A program made the position numbers and the translations under genes. Positions 35,438 to 43,742 of a stretch of DNA of 64,000 nucleotides are shown piece after piece; the first letter of the stretch is position 1; every line of letters starts with the position of its first letter. The notes beneath the pieces are model-generated. The model worked only from the letters and a program-made list of their open reading frames with translations, made no database searches and was not told where the DNA came from. Source of the stretch: Candidatus Chlorohelix allophototropha (GTDB lineage: Bacteria > Chloroflexota > Chloroflexia > Chloroheliales > Chloroheliaceae); contig NZ_CP128400.1 of NCBI RefSeq assembly GCF_030389965.1, forward strand, positions 744,001 to 808,000. Direction: 5' to 3'.

Positions 35438-38400
35438 CTTACCTTCTCATTTGCGGTTACCAGTTCCGAAACCAGCGTTACACGTCCTTCCGGCAAGTAA
35501 CCTACTTCGCCCAACAAGCGGCTGGGGTCATGCAGTTCGTCCAAAAGGTGTCCAATCGCCTGAGTCTCATCTAACTTGGGTGAAAGGTCAATTGCTCGGC
35601 AATAAACCGTATCCCATTCCTGACGTAAGGTTTTAGCAAGCCCGAACAACCCGCCGCCAATCGCTCCAAAACCGTCTTCCTTGCTGGCTCCCAACGCGCC
35701 GTCTAGGTGCAATACGGTCAAGAAGCAAGCGCGTCCCTCGTGAGCAGCTTCGTTAAGAGGCGCTTTAAGGTATTTAGCCAGTAAGAATACGTGTTTTACC
35801 AACGCTTCTTCAATTTCTGAGAAGGGCAGCCCATCCGCTCGTGTAAGATTAGCGGTTGGGTTCAGATTGATAAAGCACCCAACCTTGCCATATTGGGCAG
35901 TTATCTGTTTCAGGGTTTGTTCCAGTACTTTTTCGCTCATATCTGCAAGCGGCACGTAGTGCGCCTGTGTGGGCAATTGGCTGGATTCGGCGATGATTGA
36001 ACGTGGGAAACCGAGTACCACTACCTGCCAACCCTTCTTTAGCAACGCTTCTGCTAATCCGGCAGTTAGAGTTGTACCATCATCGGTCAACAGACAAATG
36101 TAGCGTTCGGATAGCCCAAACTCAAGATAATCCGGTAAGGGCAGCGATTTCAACCTGACTTCCGATAGCGGTGCGCCGTTTGGGATTATTTCTGAGGTCG
36201 GCGCTTCTATTACAGGTGCTACACCGTTCGTTGCGGGGGCAACCCCCACGCCCAATTTAGCGACAATCTGAGCGAGGGTGCGAAGTTCTGCCAGTTCGTC
36301 CTGCGCTACACGCGGGAGGTTGGGGAAGCGGTCTTGCATCGCGCCAAGGATTTCGACCCGTTTGATGGAGTCGATGCCGAGGTCGGCTTCCATATCCATC
36401 TCAAGTTCGAGCATATCGGTGGGATAGCCCGTTTTCTCGCTCACAATTTCGAGTAGCACAGGCACTAAGTTGCCCCCTGCGGCAGGCGCAGCCACAGTTT
36501 GAGTGGCGACTGGTACAGGTGCTGCCACCACTACCTGAGCTGGCGCAGTGGTAACAGGCGCAGCCGATATTCCCATTTTGGCGACAATCTGAGCGAGGGT
36601 GCGAAGCTCTGCCAGTTCGTCTTGAGGTACTCGCGGGAGGTTGGGGAAGCGATCTTGCATTGCGCCGAGGATTTCGACCCGTTTGATGGAGTCGATGCCG
36701 AGGTCGGCTTCCATATCCATCTCAAGTTCGAGCATATCGGTGGGATAGCCCGTTTTCTCGCTCACAATTTCGAGTAGCACAGGCACTAAGTTGCCCCCTG
36801 CGGCAGGCGCAGCCACAGTTTGAGTGGCGGCAGGCACAGGTGCAGCTACCACTACCTGAGCGGGCGCAGTGGTAACAGGCGCAGCCGATATTCCCATTTT
36901 GGCGACAATCTGAGCGAGGGTGCGAAGCTCTGCCAGTTCGTCTTGAGGTACTCGCGGGAGGTTGGGGAAGCGATCTTGCATCGCGCCAAGGATTTCGACC
37001 CGTTTGATGGAGTCGATGCCGAGGTCGGCTTCCATATCCATCTCAAGTTCGAGCATATCGGTGGGATAGCCCGTTTTCTCGCTCACTATCTCAACCAACG
37101 CTTTTACCAGCGTATCGTTTTGAGGCGCAGCCGGAGCCGCCGCTACCACCACCGTTGGCGCGATAGGTGCGGTTGTACCGTTTGTCGCTTTAACGGGAGC
37201 AGGTTTCGGAGCTTCTACACTTGCCGGGGCAACTGCTACCACTGGTGCGGGTTTGGCTACTACCGGCGCAGGTTGAGGCGCAACTGGGGCAGGTGCAGCT
37301 ACCGCTTTTACGGGAGGTGAGCTATAAGTCACCGCTGGAGTAGGTGCGACCGCGTGAAACTCAATTTTGCTTTGTCCGGCAGTTGTCTCGAAAAAGTTCG
37401 AAGCAAATTCAGCTTGCTGGTTTAGATACTGACCATGTACGCGCAGGGTATCCGCTTGGTGGTCATGGAAGCGCATCATGTTGCGCTCAACGCTTTCCAG
37501 CACGCCCGGAGGTGTAGCGGGTTGCCCGCCCATCAACAACGACTGTTGCTGTTGCATAAGCTGGAAGAAAATCTTGGAATATTCAAGCTGGTTATTCAGA
37601 TATTGCTCGTGAACATGCAAGGTTCCTGCTTGGAATTGGCTGAGTTGCGATATACTCTGCTCAAGTTGTTGGAAACCGTAGGCAGGCTCAGCCGCTACAG
37701 GCATTACCGTTTGCACTCCCGGTTCTGGTTGTGGGGTTGGTTGTGGCGCAACCTGACGTACCGCTTCCGGTTCGTACTGCACTGCCGGTTGCGGTTGATT
37801 AGTTGTTACTTTGGCAGTTCCATTTTTGGGAAGGCTGGTCATAGCACTACTTGTTTCCTTCTCGTAAACTGATACTTTGTAACCGTCTTGTAGCGACTTT
37901 TCAAAAGTCTGGCGAGTGGCGTTGCTAACATAATTAGTGCCGTTTAATTTGACACTAATCTTAGATTTGCGGTTCTTTAGTTTTGCTGTTGGTAACAGAT
38001 ATGGGTCAATATCCGTTATCGCTAAACCTGCAACCCGTAACTGTATGGCAGCCCGTCGGAATTGGGTATCGCTGTTCTTCTGGCGGCTGGAATTAAGAGC
38101 CACAGCTAAGTGCGGTTGATTGCCCAGAATGGTCTTGACCAGATTGGTCAGAATATCGCGGGGACCGATTTCGATAAATACATAACCACCAGCCGCATAC
38201 AGGTTATTTATTTCCTGCTCGAACTGCACCGGTTTGAGCAAATGCTCTTCAAGGGCGGCGCGAATCTCAGCGGGATCATTGGAATGAGCTTGTCCGGTGG
38301 TGTTGGAGAAAATCGGAATTTGCGGGCTATTAAATGTTGCTGCCTTGATTGCGTTCGAGAAAGGTTTCTGAGCATGGGCTACCAGTTTGGTGTGGAAAGC

Positions 38401-40776
38401 TGCCGAAACCGGCAATGGTACTACGCTAAAGCCTTTTTCTTTTAACGCCGGAATAATATTGCTAATTTCCTGTTTTGCACCTGCCAGCACAAATTGGTTA
38501 CTGGAATTGTAATTAGCAATAATAATTTCAGGGTAATTGGTGAGAAATTCCTGAATAGCAGCTTGTTTGCCGGAAACCGCCAACATTGACCCGCTATCAA
38601 AGCCCGGTTCACCGGCGGGCGCAGCCATTGCCTTGCCTCGCTCAATCACCAGTTTGTAATAATTCTCATCATCAAGTACGCCACCCGCCCACAATGCGGT
38701 TAGCTCACCAAAGCTATGACCAGCCACAAAATCGGGCTTGAACCCGGCTTGTTGCATCAGCTTGTAAAGGGCGCTACTTATAGCCCCAATCGCCGGTTGG
38801 GCATAATCGGTTTTTTGCAATGCTTGGGTGTTGGCAGCGTTATCCGTACCCGGTACAGGGTAAACCACTTCGGAGAGAAGCTTGCGTCCTTCTTGTAGAT
38901 ATAACGCATCCATATTGCTGAAAGCTTCACGCAAAGGCGGGAAATTTAAAGCTAATTCGCGTCCCATTTCAAGATATTGTGAGCCTTGACCGGAGAAAAG
39001 CGCGACAATTTTCTTATCCGTTCCCAACCCGCTGCGGCGATAGAAAATCCCTCGTGGATGTTCCCATGTTTCTTCCGCGCTTTTATTTTGCAATTGAACG
39101 GCAGCCAGTTTTAATAATTCAAGCGCTTCTGCCAATGATTCTGCAACAAAGCCGTACCTTACAGAGGTTTGAGGAATCTGTAAATTACGGGTTGAATCGA
39201 CCAAAGCGTTATATTCGGCTTGACCTTCGTCAGATTCAAGGCGTTGTACTATTTCCAGAGTCCGCTTTAATAATTGCTCAGGCGTTGTGGCATCTACAAT
39301 GACAGCCTGTGCGCCTCGTTGTAGGCGATAAGCCCCATTAAATTCCGGTTTGTATTCTTCCATTACCACGTGGAAATTGGTGCCGCCAAACCCGAATGCG
39401 CTAACTCCGGCGCGGCGGGGATGTGCGGAAGGCTCACGTAACCATGGGCGAGTCTCAGTATTCAGGTAAAAAGGCGAATCCTGAATATTGATACGCGGGT
39501 TAGGTTCGGTAATATTAATTGTTGGCGGAAGAATTTTATGATGCAATGCCAACGCAGTTTTGATGAGGCTGGCTGAACCGGCGGCGGCTTTGGTATGCCC
39601 AATCTGCGATTTTACGCTGCCTAGCGCAATATAATTGCGGCGGGGATTACCTTCTTCAAATACTTTATTGAGTGAGGTTACTTCGCACAAATCTCCGGCT
39701 ACTGTTCCGGTTCCGTGTGCTTCCACCAAACCTATTTCGGTGGGTGCAAAGCCTGCATCTTTGTAGGCGCGATTTAAGGCTTTAACCTGTCCGTCTGAGC
39801 TTGGTGCATAGATGCTCTTGTAGCGTCCATCGCTGGATGAACCGATACCCTTGATGACGGCATATACTCTATCGCCGTCCCGCTCTGCATCTTCAAGCCG
39901 TTTCAAAACTAGCATTCCGATGCCTTCGCCCGCCATCATGCCATCTGATTCGGCATCAAAAGGACGTACATTTTCTTTGTGCGAGAAGGCAGGAGTTTTG
40001 CTGAAGCACATATAAGTCAGGATAGAATTATCAATATCTACCCCGCCGGTAATCATCATATCACTGCGGTACGAAGCTAATTCGTTCACTGCTACGTTAA
40101 GTGCGCTAAGTGAACTGGCGCAAGCGGCATCTACCACACAGTTCATGCCACCCAAGTCAAGTCGATTGGCGATTCGTCCTGCTACTACATTGCTCAAAAA
40201 GCCGGGGAAAGAGTTTTCTTCCCATTTGGCGTGACCTAGCTTTAATTTTTCTATGATGACTTCAACATCTTTATCAGGTAACCCAACACTTTTGAGAACC
40301 TTTTCCCACAACGGGTATTGCAAGCGGCTTACCAAAGGACGCATCAATTGCTGCCCGGTTACAACTCCAAGCACTACCCCGGTTTTATCACGCGCAAATT
40401 CCTGCCCTTCGCCATATCCGGCATCTTCTAAGGCATCTTTTGCTACCAGCAATGCCAGTAACTGAGACACATCGGTGGCTTCTAGCAGGTTAGGTGGGAT
40501 ACCAAATTCACTTGGGTCGAAATCAACATCTGGTATGAATCCCCCGCGTTTGCAATAGGATTTATCGGGCGTTTTGGGGTTAGGATCGTAATAATCCTCG
40601 ATTTTCCAGCGGGTTGCCGGAACCTCAACAATACTGTCTATTTTGTTTAGAATATTATCCCAGTATTCTTGCAGGTTACGGGCTTGTGGGAATATGGAAG
40701 CCATTCCCACGATTGCAATTGGAGTACGGTGTAAGGGAGCGCCCGCTTTATCCGTTTCAGTAATTTGTTGTGACAT
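35434..40776 (-). CDS. pfaA: PfaA-like iterative polyketide synthase: KS-AT-ACP-ACP-ACP-KR (structural half)
   Basis: The 1780-residue megasynthase elongates an acyl chain on its own carrier domains. Residues 1-480 are a ketosynthase with Cys219 in VVDAACASS, His in VEAHGTGTV and His in GHTKAAAG, all intact. The acyltransferase spans about 600-900 with Ser688 in GHSFGE. A Pro/Ala/Gln-rich linker precedes three tandem carrier domains, each with LGIDSIKRVEIL; the modified serines are Ser1256, Ser1363 and Ser1470, exactly 107 residues apart. The last 230 residues form the non-catalytic Rossmann half of a ketoreductase (LTDDGTTLTAGLAEALLKKG, GGGLFGLAKTLRQEWD); the catalytic half is in the next protein. 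Domain order and carrier motif are those of PUFA-synthase PfaA. The product is unknown. Confidence 0.9.
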   Translation of the reverse strand: MSQQITETDKAGAPLHRTPIAIVGMASIFPQARNLQEYWDNILNKIDSIVEVPATRWKIEDYYDPNPKTPDKSYCKRGGFIPDVDFDPSEFGIPPNLLEATDVSQLLALLVAKDALEDAGYGEGQEFARDKTGVVLGVVTGQQLMRPLVSRLQYPLWEKVLKSVGLPDKDVEVIIEKLKLGHAKWEENSFPGFLSNVVAGRIANRLDLGGMNCVVDAACASSLSALNVAVNELASYRSDMMITGGVDIDNSILTYMCFSKTPAFSHKENVRPFDAESDGMMAGEGIGMLVLKRLEDAERDGDRVYAVIKGIGSSSDGRYKSIYAPSSDGQVKALNRAYKDAGFAPTEIGLVEAHGTGTVAGDLCEVTSLNKVFEEGNPRRNYIALGSVKSQIGHTKAAAGSASLIKTALALHHKILPPTINITEPNPRINIQDSPFYLNTETRPWLREPSAHPRRAGVSAFGFGGTNFHVVMEEYKPEFNGAYRLQRGAQAVIVDATTPEQLLKRTLEIVQRLESDEGQAEYNALVDSTRNLQIPQTSVRYGFVAESLAEALELLKLAAVQLQNKSAEETWEHPRGIFYRRSGLGTDKKIVALFSGQGSQYLEMGRELALNFPPLREAFSNMDALYLQEGRKLLSEVVYPVPGTDNAANTQALQKTDYAQPAIGAISSALYKLMQQAGFKPDFVAGHSFGELTALWAGGVLDDENYYKLVIERGKAMAAPAGEPGFDSGSMLAVSGKQAAIQEFLTNYPEIIIANYNSSNQFVLAGAKQEISNIIPALKEKGFSVVPLPVSAAFHTKLVAHAQKPFSNAIKAATFNSPQIPIFSNTTGQAHSNDPAEIRAALEEHLLKPVQFEQEINNLYAAGGYVFIEIGPRDILTNLVKTILGNQPHLAVALNSSRQKNSDTQFRRAAIQLRVAGLAITDIDPYLLPTAKLKNRKSKISVKLNGTNYVSNATRQTFEKSLQDGYKVSVYEKETSSAMTSLPKNGTAKVTTNQPQPAVQYEPEAVRQVAPQPTPQPEPGVQTVMPVAAEPAYGFQQLEQSISQLSQFQAGTLHVHEQYLNNQLEYSKIFFQLMQQQQSLLMGGQPATPPGVLESVERNMMRFHDHQADTLRVHGQYLNQQAEFASNFFETTAGQSKIEFHAVAPTPAVTYSSPPVKAVAAPAPVAPQPAPVVAKPAPVVAVAPASVEAPKPAPVKATNGTTAPIAPTVVVAAAPAAPQNDTLVKALVEIVSEKTGYPTDMLELEMDMEADLGIDSIKRVEILGAMQDRFPNLPRVPQDELAELRTLAQIVAKMGISAAPVTTAPAQVVVAAPVPAATQTVAAPAAGGNLVPVLLEIVSEKTGYPTDMLELEMDMEADLGIDSIKRVEILGAMQDRFPNLPRVPQDELAELRTLAQIVAKMGISAAPVTTAPAQVVVAAPVPVATQTVAAPAAGGNLVPVLLEIVSEKTGYPTDMLELEMDMEADLGIDSIKRVEILGAMQDRFPNLPRVAQDELAELRTLAQIVAKLGVGVAPATNGVAPVIEAPTSEIIPNGAPLSEVRLKSLPLPDYLEFGLSERYICLLTDDGTTLTAGLAEALLKKGWQVVVLGFPRSIIAESSQLPTQAHYVPLADMSEKVLEQTLKQITAQYGKVGCFINLNPTANLTRADGLPFSEIEEALVKHVFLLAKYLKAPLNEAAHEGRACFLTVLHLDGALGASKEDGFGAIGGGLFGLAKTLRQEWDTVYCRAIDLSPKLDETQAIGHLLDELHDPSRLLGEVGYLPEGRVTLVSELVTANEKVR
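36285..37110 (-). repeat. Three tandem 321-bp carrier-domain repeats
   Basis: The three carrier domains of the synthase are encoded by near-identical DNA units with a period of exactly 321 bases; equivalent bases of the serine codon region fall at 36364, 36685 and 37006. Linkers of the second and third units are also nearly identical, indicating recent duplication or gene conversion. Confidence 0.92.
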
Positions 40777-40904
40777 CAGTTCTCCATAATTAACTAGGGT
40801 GACTGTGCTGGAACAATAACCAGCAGCCTCGTGACACCTTATTATGGGTGTATATTATTGTGTTAGTGCCTGAGAGAGTGAAAGCAGAAAACGCCTTGAA
40901 CACT

Positions 40905-40931
40905 ATTATATTTTAACAGGGTAAGACGCAA
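40905..40931 (-). promoter_or_regulatory. Possible promoter of the synthase operon
   Basis: On the minus strand a perfect TATAAT (40910 down to 40905) lies about 130 bases upstream of the synthase start; the upstream TTGCGT is a poor -35 with a short 15-base spacer. An ACACC/GGTGT hairpin near 40836-40853 lies between it and the gene and might be regulatory. The remainder of 40777-41046 shows nothing recognisable. Confidence 0.4.
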
Positions 40932-41046
40932 GTAGCAAAAATTCCAATACCATCACCCAAGCTTATCTGCCAGCTTTTCCCTAAATATTATTAGAAGCCG
41001 GTTAATTTAGCAGTAAAATCTGGTTGATAACAGGTAAAAATACCCG

Positions 41047-41802
41047 TTATGGTTCCTTCCACTTAAAGCATCGTAACGCCCAATCATTACCATCTACCGC
41101 TAATGCACCACAATAACCCTCATCCGGTTTTAGTTCGCATACTTTCCAGTATTGCAAATTAGGTGTGGGTGTCTTAATTGTAAAATATACCATATTTTGC
41201 GATGGTGCGGGTACGATTTCAACCTGATCTAATGGGAAAGTTAGCCCCTTTCCGCATGCTTTTAAATAAGCTTCCTTAATAGTCCATAATCGAAAAAAGT
41301 ATTTTGGCTTTTCAGAAAGCGGTAATTCTTCCAGCAACCGTATCTCGGAAACAGAGAAAAAATTCCTTGCAATGCTCGAATACTCAATAGCTATATTTAT
41401 CTGTTCAAGGTCAATCCCTAGCCTCATCTCTGTGCTGAAGGCAAGTAGCGCAAGTTCTCCAGAATGGGAAATATTGAATTCTACAGGTTTTTGATATGTA
41501 GTTTGCGAAAGGGCTGGTTTTCCATGAGCTAAGGTAGATAATTTAATTTTGGTTGGATTTTCGTTAAGATATTGCCCAAGCAAATGCCGTAACAGCCCAC
41601 GTGCAATAATGAACCTCTCGCCGTCCTGAATTCTCCGATAGCGTTTAGCTCTTTCTATTTCTTCTGAGGTTAAATACTCATTGAATAGCGGTAACAGTAA
41701 ACGGGCTTGTGTTAATTCGATTTTCCAAACCTGCACCTCGTTTTCCTGCAAGCTTGACACCACCGATGCAGGTTGCCAATCAGTTTCCGATTGGTTACTC
41801 AT
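41047..41802 (-). CDS. Sfp-type 4'-phosphopantetheinyl transferase
   Basis: The 251-residue enzyme transfers phosphopantetheine from CoA to carrier-domain serines. The Sfp-type pseudo-dimer signatures are present: the FNISHSGELALLAF stretch, LGIDLEQI with the magnesium-binding Asp, and FRLWTIKEAYLKACGKGL with the catalytic Glu/Lys. It lies directly upstream of the synthase in the same direction, so its natural targets are probably the three tandem carrier domains, the role PfaE plays in PUFA synthesis. A separate 270-base gap with a possible promoter follows, so co-transcription is likely but not certain. Confidence 0.9.
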   Translation of the reverse strand: MSNQSETDWQPASVVSSLQENEVQVWKIELTQARLLLPLFNEYLTSEEIERAKRYRRIQDGERFIIARGLLRHLLGQYLNENPTKIKLSTLAHGKPALSQTTYQKPVEFNISHSGELALLAFSTEMRLGIDLEQINIAIEYSSIARNFFSVSEIRLLEELPLSEKPKYFFRLWTIKEAYLKACGKGLTFPLDQVEIVPAPSQNMVYFTIKTPTPNLQYWKVCELKPDEGYCGALAVDGNDWALRCFKWKEP

Positions 41803-41819
41803 AAATTTCTTGCTCGTAC

Positions 41820-42458
41820 CTAATCGGCTAACGATACAGTTTGTCGAAAATATTCGGGCTTATCCAGCGCTTTTATCATAAAATCTGCCACATCTGCTCT
41901 CGAAATCACGTATGGACGTGGCAAACTAGGCGCAACCGCTATCCGATATTTCCAGGTGGGCAACTTGTTGGTTAATCCGGCAGGGCGAATTATCGTCCAG
42001 TTAAGTTCCGAATCCTTGATACTAGACTCCATTTTTCGCATATCGGCGGCACTATTGCTAAAAATTAGCGGGAACAACACATCTTGAAAAATAAAAGGTA
42101 TATTCGGGTCTTTTTCTTGGTCTATTCCGATTGAAGAGATACATACCAACCTTTTGACTCCCTTATTTGACAGTGCCTTAATCAGCCTGTCAGTCCCTTT
42201 TGAATATAGTGTTACCTTAGCGTTCAGCCCAGAAGATATACCGATTGCGGAAATTACTGCGTCATGTCCTGCAATTGCTTCTTCCAGCGCGGTATTCTCG
42301 CTCAATAAATCTGCCCGTTTGATTTGGAGACATTCATGCTTCAGGCTAATTGTTGCCGGGTTGCGGACAATTGCTGTTACGCTGTGCCCCATATCCAACG
42401 CCTTTAAAATAGTCTGAAACCCGGTTTTACCGTTTGCTCCAACGATAGCTATTTTCAT
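41820..42458 (-). CDS. NAD(P)-binding epimerase/NmrA-like protein
   Basis: The 212-residue protein is an atypical short-chain dehydrogenase of the NAD(P)H-binding family. The Rossmann motif is at the very N-terminus (IAIVGANGKTGFQTI), followed by HDAVISAIGI, RLVCISSIGI and WTIIRPAGLTNKLP. Proteins of this kind act as flavin/biliverdin-reductase-like or redox-sensing proteins; the substrate is unknown. It lies 17 bases upstream of the PPTase gene in the same direction, so it may be the first gene of the synthase operon. No functional link to the synthase is evident from sequence. Confidence 0.82.
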   Translation of the reverse strand: MKIAIVGANGKTGFQTILKALDMGHSVTAIVRNPATISLKHECLQIKRADLLSENTALEEAIAGHDAVISAIGISSGLNAKVTLYSKGTDRLIKALSNKGVKRLVCISSIGIDQEKDPNIPFIFQDVLFPLIFSNSAADMRKMESSIKDSELNWTIIRPAGLTNKLPTWKYRIAVAPSLPRPYVISRADVADFMIKALDKPEYFRQTVSLAD

Positions 42459-42749
42459 TTGTTCCCTCTCTCTTTCTTCGAACCCTTATTACACTAATGA
42501 AATATTTGATTATCTGGAATAATTACTATTCTACAATATTACTCTCTGTTATGAATTTATTTGTCTAACTAATATTTAGCTATTGTGGGAAATTTCACCA
42601 CTAGAATTTCTGATTTTGCTACCGCAAATAAGCACTGCGACTATTGCTACTCTTGACAGGAAGCATAAAATAATTAAGGATGCTTTACATTTAAGTTACG
42701 TTTGCGCATATATGTCGTAGTTCTATCTCCTGGAAAGGAGCATCCGCGA

Positions 42750-43196
42750 ATGATTAATCGCGAAAAAATTGGACAGCCTTTGAGCGTGTTCACTTATCAC
42801 ATTGAGCCGGTAAAAATAAAAGAACTGGCTGAAGCTTTGGGTGATTCTAACCCAATTTATTACGATCTGCACGCTGCCGTTGAGGCAGGTTACCCCAAAA
42901 TTCCCATCTCTCCCACTTTCCCTATCCTTTTCGGTTTCTGGGATCACGAAGACGGCTTTTCCATCCTTGAAAATCTGAATATTCCAATGTCGAGCATGTT
43001 ACATGGTGAGGAGGAATATACCTATCTTGCCCCAGTTTACGCCGAAGATACTATTACTGGAACAGTGCGCATGACAAAAGTTGATGAAAAGCAGGGTAGC
43101 ACCGGACCGTTTGAGGTAGTAACCTTTGAATTCGATTATTTTAACCAACACCATGAGCCGGTATTACATACCCGGCAAGTGGCTGTAATCCATTGA
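42750..43196 (+). CDS. MaoC-like hydratase, N-terminal-type subunit
   Basis: The 148-residue hot-dog-fold protein belongs to the MaoC/FAS1-type dehydratase N-domain group (IEPVKIKELAEALGDSNPIYYD, YPKIPISPTFPILFGF, and LHGEEEYTYLAPVYAEDTITG). Proteins of this type pair with a second MaoC chain to form an (R)-specific enoyl-CoA hydratase. The start at 42750 is chosen because AAGGAG lies nine bases upstream and it matches the family N-terminus. The next gene, for the complementary subunit, begins eight bases after the stop. Confidence 0.85.
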   Translation: MINREKIGQPLSVFTYHIEPVKIKELAEALGDSNPIYYDLHAAVEAGYPKIPISPTFPILFGFWDHEDGFSILENLNIPMSSMLHGEEEYTYLAPVYAEDTITGTVRMTKVDEKQGSTGPFEVVTFEFDYFNQHHEPVLHTRQVAVIH

Positions 43197-43204
43197 GGTG
43201 TGAG

Positions 43205-43666
43205 ATGACTCTTCAAATGACCCCTATGTCTAACCCTAGCACTCGTTTGCTTTTCGATAACGTCGAAGTTGGAGATGAATTACCCACTTTAACCAACCCT
43301 CCGATCACTCATGTTCAGTTGGTGCGTTATGCCGGCGCGTCCGGTGATTTTAACCCATTACATACCAATCCTGAAATTGGCAAATCCATCGGAATTGGCG
43401 GCACTATTGCGCATGGCATGCTAATTATGGGATTTCTAGGACACTTGGTAAGCGATTATCTCGGCGGTCCTGCCTTATTGAGCAACTTCAAAGTGCGTTT
43501 CGCTAATATGTCGCGCCCGGGAGAAATCCTCATATGTTCCGGTAAAGTTACCCGCAAATACGAAGAAGGTGATAAGGGCTTTATTGAAGCGGAGGTTCGT
43601 GCGACTAATCCTGAAGGTCAGGTAAAAGCAACCGGAACTTTCACTGCCTGCATACCAAAAAAATAG
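43205..43666 (+). CDS. MaoC-like (R)-specific enoyl-CoA hydratase, catalytic-type subunit
   Basis: The 153-residue protein carries the hydratase-2 motif in YAGASGDFNPLHTNPE, with the Asp and His that activate water, and the GTIAHGML helix. It should hydrate trans-2-enoyl-CoA to (R)-3-hydroxyacyl-CoA together with the preceding N-type subunit. A TTG at 43193 could serve as an earlier start, but ATG at 43205 after GAGGTG is more likely. A PHA synthase gene follows 76 bases downstream, so this pair probably supplies its monomers from beta-oxidation intermediates, as PhaJ does elsewhere. Confidence 0.87.
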   Translation: MTLQMTPMSNPSTRLLFDNVEVGDELPTLTNPPITHVQLVRYAGASGDFNPLHTNPEIGKSIGIGGTIAHGMLIMGFLGHLVSDYLGGPALLSNFKVRFANMSRPGEILICSGKVTRKYEEGDKGFIEAEVRATNPEGQVKATGTFTACIPKK

Positions 43667-43742
43667 AGCTATAAAGCAAATAATTAACATTTTAGCAGCA
43701 ACTTAACGCAACATAACATCATATTACAGACACAGGAATAAT

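Noticed and set aside
36499-37320. Open frames of 92 and 166 codons on the plus strand across the carrier-domain region
   Set aside because: They mirror the tandem repeats of the synthase gene on the other strand, share repeated Arg/Tyr-rich sequence and have no independent ribosome sites.
43193-43204. TTG start for the second MaoC gene
   Set aside because: It would overlap the preceding stop and adds four unconserved residues; ATG at 43205 follows GAGGTG.
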